DNA from: Paludibacter sp.
GTDB lineage: Bacteria; Bacteroidota; Bacteroidia; Bacteroidales; Paludibacteraceae
Assembly: GCA_009787075.1 (NCBI GenBank)
Contig: WRGS01000161.1
Location: 1 to 7,873, forward strand
Length of the DNA stretch: 7,873 bases
Reading direction: 5' to 3'
Shown here: piece by piece, positions 1 to 5,865 of the stretch
Numbering within the stretch: position 1 is the stretch's first letter
Layout of the letters: every line of letters begins with the position of its first letter
Translations under genes and position numbers: made by a program
Notes under the pieces: model-generated
What the model was told of the DNA's origin: nothing
Database searches by the model: none
What the model saw: the letters and a program-made list of their open reading frames with translations, nothing else

Positions 1-404
1 CGGGACAGCAAATTAATTCGTTCTTCAATCAATTCGGTTTTGCGTGTTTGAATAGCGAAATAACTCTGTGCAAAAGCAATTTCTTCTTTTTTAGGGTCGC
101 CGTTTTGTGCAATCAAATAACAAGCATAGCGGGTAAGCATAAAATCGGTAACTTCACGTTTACCTATTTCTATCATTTTCGTAACCTCACGAAAATGATC
201 ATCTACATTGATACTCTGTGTTTTACAAGAATCTACTGCTCGTTGAAGAGCAACAATAAAATTTTCTCAACGGGCATATCCCAATAACAATTGAAGTTCT
301 AGTGCAAACCATATTTCTACTTGTTCGCTATCGTCTTCGTTGTTGATAAAATGTGCAATCTTATCAAAGTTGGATTGATGCTGAATGATGCGGAGTTTGT
401 TCAT
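1..404 (-). pseudogene. dinD: DinD-family (DNA damage-inducible protein D) gene, 5' part, interrupted by an in-frame TGA
   Basis: Reading leftward from the ATG at 402-404, one frame runs to the window edge and gives about 134 residues typical of the DinD/BRO-like family. Visible landmarks are FDKIAHF (13-19), IWFALELQLLLGYAR (31-45), VDDHFREVTKMIEIGKREV (67-85), RYACYLIAQNGDPKK (92-106) and FAQSYFAIQTRK (111-122). The frame is broken at codon 46 (267-269), where TGA stands in place of the Trp I expect in the family pattern GYxxWxNF. Sequence after the stop stays in frame and family-like, so there is no frameshift here. Two further oddities may also reflect decay: Leu replaces the Arg usual in the W(F/Y)AR(D/E)LQ motif, and the GKGxxRE loop is shortened to GKRE. 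DinD is SOS-induced in E. coli and reported to antagonise RecA filaments; family identity comes from recognising the motifs, and activity here is doubtful. The 3' end lies outside the window. No Bacteroidetes promoter was seen upstream (405-617). A sequencing error at one base remains possible. Confidence 0.8.
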
Positions 405-617
405 AATCTATGTTTTTTAATTTTCCTCTTTATAATATATTTTGTAGAATTTTCCTTTTTTATTCGTACCACACATTTTCAACTTTTCCGCCCATTCCTT
501 AAAAACTCATCTCACTGCAACATTCTAATACATTGACTTATCGTATTATTTTATTTTTTTTGATAAATATGTATTCGACTTTTATTTTACTAATTCACGT
601 AATTATTTCCCTTTCCA

Positions 618-1568
618 TTACATTTCTTGAATGCTTATCAGTCGCGTTGGGGCGGTTGCGGGTACAAGTCCTGCCTTATAAACAATTCTTTGCCCTGCAT
701 CTCCTGCAAAAAACTTCACAAATCCCGACGGCAATCCGCCTCGCGGGTCGGTAATTATCAGGAATAAATCGCGTACCAAAGCGTAATCGCCTGTGCGCAA
801 ATACGCAGGAATGGGTTGAAAACTGTTGTCAAGCGTTGGATTTGCGCTACGGCTTACCCACATCACGCGAATTGTTTGCCTGAAAGTCAGTTTTAACGAA
901 TCAGAAGGATTGCTCACCCAATTTACGCCGATTATACCAAGTGCATTTGGAGTACGAGCCACATAATCAAGCACTTCGGTGTTAGTCTTCAATGCGCTTA
1001 ACCTGCCTGAAAGTTTATCGCCACGCGCAATTGAGTCGTTGATATAACGCAGCGTACTCGAATTTGGATTGTCGAAAACTACCTTAATCTCACCAAGTTT
1101 CGATTTTTCGGCGTTTGTAACTTCATTCCATTGCGTAATTTTGTCCGTCATTATTTTTTTCAAATCAGCAGTCGAAATCAGCGAATCGCGATTTTGTCTG
1201 TTGATTATCAGTGCAATACCATCAATAGCGATGCGTTGCGAGCGCGGCGTCTGTTTGCGTTGGCGGATAAATTCTTTTTGCTGGTCGGTGAGGTCGCGTG
1301 CAGCCATAATCAGTTGCAAACTGTCGTCCATCATCGCCTTAACAAGTTGCGGCTCGCTCATATATTCAACAATCAGATTTGCCTCAGGGTTCAAACCTGT
1401 GAATGCAGCAAGTTCTTCTTCAACAATCGGTGCAAAACTTTCGTCCGCACCAAACTTTGCTGTGCCGCTTGATTCGGTATCTGTACGAGTAACAGGACGG
1501 TTGTAGCACGAATTAAGCAGCAAGGTAAAAATTAAAATACTTGATAATATAAAAATTCTATTTTTCAT
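618..1568 (-). CDS. PstS-like phosphate-type substrate-binding lipoprotein (PBP superfamily)
   Basis: This is a 316-residue periplasmic-binding-protein-like lipoprotein. The N-terminus has a charged MKNR start, a hydrophobic stretch and a lipobox LNSC ending at Cys21, so it should be lipid-anchored after signal peptidase II processing. The mature region follows the PstS-like fold (PBP_like_2 type): FGADESFAPI (39-48) as the first ligand-loop region, ARDLT (90-94) matching the SRPLT region of PstS, IAIDGIALIIN (113-123), FDNPNSSTLRY (165-175) as the Ser/Thr-rich anion-binding loop, GIIGVNWVSN (211-220), and a C-terminal FVKFFAGDAGQRIVYKAG (283-300). The length suits orphan Bacteroidetes members. 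No pstC, pstA, pstB or phoU is adjacent. The upstream neighbour is separated by a terminator-like hairpin and 283 bp, so it is probably transcribed alone. Phosphate binding is inferred from the family; the ligand could be another oxyanion, or the protein may not serve an ABC transporter. The ATG at 1566-1568 gives the complete lipoprotein signal. Confidence 0.85.
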   Translation of the reverse strand: MKNRIFILSSILIFTLLLNSCYNRPVTRTDTESSGTAKFGADESFAPIVEEELAAFTGLNPEANLIVEYMSEPQLVKAMMDDSLQLIMAARDLTDQQKEFIRQRKQTPRSQRIAIDGIALIINRQNRDSLISTADLKKIMTDKITQWNEVTNAEKSKLGEIKVVFDNPNSSTLRYINDSIARGDKLSGRLSALKTNTEVLDYVARTPNALGIIGVNWVSNPSDSLKLTFRQTIRVMWVSRSANPTLDNSFQPIPAYLRTGDYALVRDLFLIITDPRGGLPSGFVKFFAGDAGQRIVYKAGLVPATAPTRLISIQEM

Positions 1569-1614
1569 TGTTAAAAACCATTAAAAATTTCAGTTAAAAA
1601 AACGTATTTTTTTT

Positions 1615-1623
1615 GCAAAAATT
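1615..1623 (-). promoter_or_regulatory. possible -7 element for the PstS-like gene
   Basis: On the minus strand this reads AATTTTTGC, one base from the Bacteroidetes TAnnTTTG pattern. It is followed by an A-run and TA, much like the sequence just after the meaB -7 element. It lies about 46 bp upstream of the ATG, close to the 42 bp seen for the nuclease gene. No convincing -33 TTTG is present at the right distance, so the call is weak. Confidence 0.3.
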
Positions 1624-1789
1624 GTGTGCTAAATTACAAAAAGTATTTTTAATTTCGAAATAATATTTTAAATTTTTCATAAAATACATTGTATTAATTG
1701 ATTACAAAAAAATATTTACAAATTATTTTTTAATATTATTCCATTTTTTTTCATTACAAATGTTAATTTAGCAAATCTTCAATCGACAA

Positions 1790-1828
1790 AAAGAGCAAAA
1801 ACGCTCAAATTCGGCATCTTTGCTCTTT
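1790..1828 (-). terminator. intrinsic terminator-like hairpin after the DUF3078 gene
   Basis: Two perfectly complementary 10-base arms, AAAGAGCAAA and TTTGCTCTTT (1790-1799 and 1819-1828), are separated by a 19-base loop. On the minus strand the second arm runs into a T-run (CTCTTTTTG), as expected of a Rho-independent terminator. It begins 24 bp past the DUF3078 stop codon and before the PstS-like gene, so it probably ends the upstream transcript. The stem is AT-rich and the loop long, so it may be leaky. Confidence 0.55.
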
Positions 1829-1851
1829 GTTCATAGTTTTTTTTGTAAAAT

Positions 1852-2808
1852 TTAAAATTTCACCGATGCTCCAATTCCGAGAATTTCTTTAAACTGCACT
1901 CGCGGCTCTTTTTTTGTAACGCTTGTGCCGTCCGCCTGCGTGGTAACGATGTCCATTTTTGTGTTATCGTCATACATCAGATTGGTATTCAAATTGACAG
2001 AAAGATATTTATTCACTTTGAATGCAATCAAGGTTTCCCACGTTACAGCGATGTTTTGCGGATTTTTCAAATAATTGCTGAAAAGATCTAAACGGGTGGT
2101 AATACCAACATTTTTCAGCAATTCTGCTTTGAAATCGTTTTTTGCAAATTGAAAGCGCGCGTATGCACCAAACTCAAGCCTTGTGGTTTTGCCCGCTTCA
2201 ATGCTGTAATTGCTTGCCAACGCAGTGTCGCTCACAATTACCAAACGCGCTGTTGCCGGCGAGAGGAACATATTCAAATACTGAGTCGGCTGATAACTGA
2301 TGCCCACGCCTGCGGTGATATATGCAGGCGCAAAAAAGTCGGAAATCCGCTTGTTTGCATCATCGTAGCCGGGTGAGAATTGCGTTTTGAAATCGAACAA
2401 AGCCGCATAATACAGTTTTTTGTACGCCTTGTAGCCATACTGCGACGATAAATTAATTTTGTCGTCTGTTTTTTGCCATTTCTTGGTTGAGGCAGCAAGA
2501 TTATCCTGATTGAGCAAGCCGTAACCCAAATCCAGCGTGTTTATCCACGAATTTTTACCTTTAAAATAATTTGCATACGCGCTAAAAATTCCGTTCAACG
2601 CCAAACTGCTATTGCCGCCTGCAGACCAATTTACAAGTTTTGTTTGGGCAAAATTCAGCCCCGCCATCGCACCAAATTTCCAACCGGCAGTAGAATCTGT
2701 GGTAACTTTTGTCAATTTGTCTGCCGCAGCCGTATCAGAGAGTTGAGCAAAAATACCAACATTTACGCCTAATACCAAAAAAATTGCAATTAATAATCTT
2801 TTTTTCAT
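1852..2808 (-). CDS. DUF3078 family outer-membrane beta-barrel protein
   Basis: The 318-residue protein has a Sec signal peptide, MKKRLLIAIFLV and onward, ending in GIFA before Gln22 (signal peptidase I site after Ala21). The mature part carries the DUF3078 landmarks: GWKFGAMAGLNFAQTKL (42-58), the NWSAGGNSSLALNG block (60-73), and alternating hydrophobic/aromatic strands. A NYLKNPQNIAVTWETLI stretch (245-261) precedes the terminal barrel strands, and the chain ends in ASVKF, with the C-terminal Phe common in outer-membrane barrels. The family is essentially confined to Bacteroidetes and has no established biochemical role; a structural or transport role in the outer membrane is inference. 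The gene starts 19 bp after the glycosyltransferase stop, which suggests cotranscription with it, and a terminator-like hairpin follows. The ATG at 2806-2808 opens directly into a normal signal peptide, so the start is secure. Confidence 0.85.
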   Translation of the reverse strand: MKKRLLIAIFLVLGVNVGIFAQLSDTAAADKLTKVTTDSTAGWKFGAMAGLNFAQTKLVNWSAGGNSSLALNGIFSAYANYFKGKNSWINTLDLGYGLLNQDNLAASTKKWQKTDDKINLSSQYGYKAYKKLYYAALFDFKTQFSPGYDDANKRISDFFAPAYITAGVGISYQPTQYLNMFLSPATARLVIVSDTALASNYSIEAGKTTRLEFGAYARFQFAKNDFKAELLKNVGITTRLDLFSNYLKNPQNIAVTWETLIAFKVNKYLSVNLNTNLMYDDNTKMDIVTTQADGTSVTKKEPRVQFKEILGIGASVKF

Positions 2809-2827
2809 TTTTTGTTAAATATTAAAT

Positions 2828-3862
2828 TTATTTTGTTTTATAATTATAATTTTGAAAATATTTTTTGTTTTTTAAATAATATTGGAAAACAATGCTTTGC
2901 GGAAATATTTCTGGAATATTTTCTATAACGGTTTCTTTCAAATTTTCTTTTCTTTTTTGTAAAAAACGATTTTTTATCTTACAAAAATCGCGCCGTGCAT
3001 AAAAAATTTGCTTTGCATTTTTCCATTTTCCACTTATAACAAATTGAAAAGCAGCGAGATAATCGAAGAAAAAACGAACAAATAAAGTTTTACGCAAACG
3101 ATTGTCTGGTAAATTTTTATACAAAAGTAAAAGATTGTTGCGAAAATTAAGATATGTTTTTTTTGGATTTTCGGAGGTCAAAGTACCGCCGCCAAGGTGA
3201 TACACGATGCTTTGCGGCACGCATGTAATCTTCTTTCCGCGCGCTTTGAGCCGCCAGCAAAGGTCTATTTCTTCCTGATGCGCAAAAAAATCATCATCAA
3301 GTCCGCCAACCGCCCAATAATCTGCCGCACGAATAACAAGACACGCACCAGTTGCCCAAAAAACATCTAAAATATTATTATATTGAGCGTTATCTGTTTC
3401 AACCGTTCCAAAAATCCGCCCGCGGCAAAAAGGAAATCCCCACTTGTCTATAAATCCGCCAGCCGCGCCTGCATATTCAAATTTATTTTTGTTGGAAAAA
3501 GAAAGAATTTTCGGCTGAACGGCTGCCGTATCTTCGTGAGTGTCAAGATATTCTGTCAGCGGCTGCAACCAATTTTGCGTAAGTTCAACATCAGAATTGA
3601 GCAAAACAAAATATCTGTAATCGGAAATTTGCGCCAACGCTTTGTTGTAACCTCCTGCAAAACCATAATTTTCAGAAAGTTGAATTACTTTCACATCAGG
3701 GAAATTTTTCTTCAAAAAATCAACAGAATCATCAGTTGAGCCGTTATCAGCAACATAAATATCTGCCTGATTTTCAGAATTGTTACAAAGCAAAGACGGC
3801 AAAAATTTTTCTAAAAAATCTCTGCCATTCCAATTCAATATTACAACCGCTGTTTTATTCAC
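2828..3862 (-). CDS. family 2 glycosyltransferase (WbbL/rhamnosyltransferase-like), GTG start
   Basis: The 344-residue protein has a GT-A fold like that of cytoplasmic enzymes transferring sugars from nucleotide donors onto cell-surface glycans. Motifs in order: TAVVILNWNG (4-13) at the start of the nucleotide-binding fold; YVADNGSTDDS (36-46), with the Asp/Asn loop contacting the nucleotide; NYGFAGGYNKAL (65-76); LLNSDVEL (87-94), a DxD-like metal site; and FFAHQEEIDLCWRLKARGKKI (192-212), which holds the acidic pair before the putative catalytic base. A basic, aromatic C-terminal tail (about 260-344) may associate with the membrane, although no clear transmembrane helix is seen. The start is GTG (3860-3862): no in-frame ATG lies nearby, and family members begin a few residues before the VVILNWNG strand. 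It lies 85 bp after meaB and 19 bp before the DUF3078 gene. Donor and acceptor cannot be read from the sequence, and no O-antigen or capsule genes are adjacent. Confidence 0.88.
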   Translation of the reverse strand: MNKTAVVILNWNGRDFLEKFLPSLLCNNSENQADIYVADNGSTDDSVDFLKKNFPDVKVIQLSENYGFAGGYNKALAQISDYRYFVLLNSDVELTQNWLQPLTEYLDTHEDTAAVQPKILSFSNKNKFEYAGAAGGFIDKWGFPFCRGRIFGTVETDNAQYNNILDVFWATGACLVIRAADYWAVGGLDDDFFAHQEEIDLCWRLKARGKKITCVPQSIVYHLGGGTLTSENPKKTYLNFRNNLLLLYKNLPDNRLRKTLFVRFFFDYLAAFQFVISGKWKNAKQIFYARRDFCKIKNRFLQKRKENLKETVIENIPEIFPQSIVFQYYLKNKKYFQNYNYKTK

Positions 3863-3947
3863 AAGTACAAATTTTAAAAAAATTAAATGATTTATAATAT
3901 CAAAATTTTGTTAGGCGTTAAAAAGCACAAATAATATATATTTCGCA

Positions 3948-5051
3948 TCATATATTTTCAAAATATTTATCAAGCAATTTTTGCGCTCCTGCAAAAGAAG
4001 AAATTTTTTGCGCAAGCACCTGATTTTCCGTTTGCTTTAATAAATCTTTTATTTGCTGATTATTATAAAATTTATTTTTAATCTGTCGGTCAATGGTTTC
4101 GTACATCCAATATTTCGCCTGCTCGTTGCGTTTGTGCATAAAATAACCGTTTGTATGCACAAAATCAATATATCTTTCAACCATATCCCATGTTTGTTCA
4201 ATTCCTGTTTTGTCTTTTGCTGAAGCAAGCAAAACCTCCGCCGTCCATTGCGATTCGGCTTGTGGAAACAAATGTAGCGCATTTTTGAACAGACTTTGTG
4301 CCACACGGCTTTTTTCAATATTTCCGCCGTCGGCTTTGTTGATAACAATTCCGTCAGCCATTTCCATAATTCCGCGTTTAATTCCCTGCAACTCGTCGCC
4401 TGTGCCTGCAAGTTGAATCAGCAGAAAAAAATCGACCATTGAATGTACGGCTGTTTCGCTCTGTCCTACTCCGACAGTTTCTATAATAATCGTATCAAAG
4501 CCAGCCGCTTCGCAAATCACTATTGTTTCGCGGGTTTTTTGCGCTACTCCTCCCAGCGAACCCGCCGAGGGCGAAGGACGGATAAATGCATTTTGCACAG
4601 CCGAAAGTTCTTCCATTCTAGTCTTATCGCCCAAAATACTGCCTTTTGTGCGCTCGCTCGAAGGGTCGATGGCAAGCACTGCAAGTTTTTTGCTTTTTTG
4701 ACGTACAAGATACATTCCCAAAGCCTCAATAAAAGTGCTTTTGCCCGCACCTGGAACGCCCGTAATCCCCAAACGGATAGAATTGCCTGCGTGCGGCAAA
4801 CATTTTTCCAAAATACTTTGAGCAATTTCCTGATGAATCGAAAGCGAACTTTCAATCAATGTTACTGCCTGCCCAAGTACAGAAATATCGCCTCTGAAAA
4901 TTCCATCAACATATTGAGCGACCGAAAGCAGCGATTTTTTGCCTGTTCTTTTCAAATAAGGATTAATAACAGGCGCATTTGCAGTACCCTGATTTACCGA
5001 AAGTCCAACAAATTCAGGCGAATTTTCTAAATGTTCGTGCTGATAATGCAT
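3948..5051 (-). CDS. meaB: MeaB, GTPase chaperone of methylmalonyl-CoA mutase (ArgK/YgfD family)
   Basis: This is a G3E-type P-loop GTPase that gates loading of adenosylcobalamin into methylmalonyl-CoA mutase and protects the enzyme from inactivation. Numbered from the ATG at 5049-5051 (367 residues): the Walker A/G1 motif GVPGAGKST (98-106); AIDPSSERTKGSILGDKTRM (127-146), the switch region with the MeaB-type basic loop; SAGSLGGVAQ (162-171); Walker B/G3 ETVGVGQSE (191-199); and the guanine-specificity motif NKAD (238-241). A C-terminal helical part from about 290 probably forms the dimer arm. The N-terminus (ENSPEFVGLSVNQG, 9-22) is an extension compared with proteobacterial MeaB of about 330 residues. 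A longer frame opens at TTG 5072, but that codon overlaps a -7 promoter element, so the ATG is preferred. The stop is TGA. No mutA or mutB is in the window, so the partner enzyme must be encoded elsewhere. Its presence suggests B12-dependent propionate/succinate interconversion, common in Bacteroidales. Confidence 0.93.
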   Translation of the reverse strand: MHYQHEHLENSPEFVGLSVNQGTANAPVINPYLKRTGKKSLLSVAQYVDGIFRGDISVLGQAVTLIESSLSIHQEIAQSILEKCLPHAGNSIRLGITGVPGAGKSTFIEALGMYLVRQKSKKLAVLAIDPSSERTKGSILGDKTRMEELSAVQNAFIRPSPSAGSLGGVAQKTRETIVICEAAGFDTIIIETVGVGQSETAVHSMVDFFLLIQLAGTGDELQGIKRGIMEMADGIVINKADGGNIEKSRVAQSLFKNALHLFPQAESQWTAEVLLASAKDKTGIEQTWDMVERYIDFVHTNGYFMHKRNEQAKYWMYETIDRQIKNKFYNNQQIKDLLKQTENQVLAQKISSFAGAQKLLDKYFENI

Positions 5052-5068
5052 AACCGTTCTATTTTTTT

Positions 5069-5077
5069 GCAAAAATA
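5069..5077 (-). promoter_or_regulatory. probable Bacteroidetes -7 promoter element for meaB
   Basis: The minus strand reads TATTTTTGC, a full match to TAnnTTTG, ending 17 bp before the preferred meaB ATG. This would give a very short 5' leader. No TTTG is found at -33. Instead a 13-base palindrome (arms ACTAAT and ATTAGT, 5088-5100) sits upstream, about where an operator could act. The identical TATTTTTGC occurs before the nuclease gene. Confidence 0.5.
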
Positions 5078-5141
5078 CGAAATTAATACTAATTATTAGT
5101 TTTTAATTATTATCCATTTTGCGCCTGCCATTTTTTAACTT

Positions 5142-5837
5142 TTAATTAATTAAAAATATGGCTGGTCGTTTATTAAGGTCGGGGAGTTGAGATTTTTTCC
5201 ATTCGGAAATCTTTTTTGCTGCAATAAACTGCGTTGGAGCGGTGAGGTCGGCAGCTATGCAGAGCGATGTTTGCGGATTGAGATTTTTCAATAAATCGCT
5301 TATTAACTTTGAGTTACGATAAGGCGTTTCAATAAAAATCTGCGTTTGATGTTCGGATAAAACGCGATTTTCGAGTTTTTTAATTGCACGCACTCTATCG
5401 GGATCTTTTACAGGCAAATAGCCCACAAAAGCAAAATTCTGTCCATTAAACCCCGAAGCCATCAACGAAAGTAAAATAGAAGAAGGACCTACAAGCGGAA
5501 TGATTTTATAATTAAATTTTTGTGCTATAGCAGCAAGTTCTGCGCCCGGGTCTGCAATTGCAGGGCAGCCAGCCTCCGACATAAAACCGATATTTTCGCC
5601 GCTGTGCATAATTTTTGTAATTTCCTGCAAATTTGCACTATGTTCGTTGAGTTCAAAAAAACGCAATTTATCAATATCAACATCGGGAACAGCATGTTTG
5701 ATAAAACGGCGGGCAGTACGGATATTTTCCACAACAAAAATATCCAACTGTCCGATTATTTGCAGGTTATAATCAGGAAAAATATTGCACAGATCAACAT
5801 CGGCAAGCGGTGCAGGAATAAGGAACAGGGTTTTCAT
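5142..5837 (-). CDS. SAM-dependent methyltransferase, tetrapyrrole methylase family (RsmI-like core without its C-terminal domain)
   Basis: The 231-residue protein has the tetrapyrrole (corrin/porphyrin) methylase fold and most resembles RsmI, which 2'-O-methylates C1402 of 16S rRNA. Landmarks: LFLIPAPLADVDL (4-16), equivalent to the RsmI start with its PTPIGNL motif; FVVENIRTARRFI (34-46), equivalent to AEDTRxT; ELNEHS (62-67); MSEAGCPAIADPG (86-98), the strongly family-typical glycine-rich loop; PLVGPSSILLSLMASG (114-129), the SAM-binding loop; FVGYLPVK (137-144); and IFIETPYRN (167-175). RsmI is usually about 280 residues and has a small C-terminal domain, which is missing here although the frame ends at a clean TAA, so this looks like a distinct short Bacteroidetes family. 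The LADVDL segment differs from canonical IGNLxD, so rRNA may not be the substrate. It starts 28 bp after the nuclease gene, suggesting cotranscription. Clear ATG; no obvious Shine-Dalgarno. Confidence 0.85.
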   Translation of the reverse strand: MKTLFLIPAPLADVDLCNIFPDYNLQIIGQLDIFVVENIRTARRFIKHAVPDVDIDKLRFFELNEHSANLQEITKIMHSGENIGFMSEAGCPAIADPGAELAAIAQKFNYKIIPLVGPSSILLSLMASGFNGQNFAFVGYLPVKDPDRVRAIKKLENRVLSEHQTQIFIETPYRNSKLISDLLKNLNPQTSLCIAADLTAPTQFIAAKKISEWKKSQLPDLNKRPAIFLIN

Positions 5838-5865
5838 TCCAAATAATTTATTTTATATGTAATTT

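Noticed and set aside
267..269. Recoded TGA (Trp or selenocysteine) in the DinD-family frame
   Set aside because: meaB ends at TGA and Trp is encoded by TGG throughout the window. DinD is not a selenoprotein family, and no SECIS-like hairpin was evident.
48..287. 79-codon plus-strand frame at the left edge
   Set aside because: It is antisense to the clear DinD-family reading frame and has no family features.
405..617. Possible small RNA or terminator between the PstS-like gene and the DinD-family pseudogene
   Set aside because: The 213 bases are AT-rich with T-runs, but I found no convincing stem or promoter element on either strand.
321..754. Plus-strand open frames across the PstS-like 3' end and the gap to its left
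   Set aside because: They are low-complexity, Phe/Ile/Leu-rich translations of AT-rich DNA overlapping real minus-strand genes, with no motif.
4443..5030. Long (195-codon) plus-strand frame opposite meaB
   Set aside because: The minus strand carries intact GTPase motifs throughout this stretch. The plus-strand translation is Cys/Arg/Asn-rich without domains, as is usual for antisense frames.
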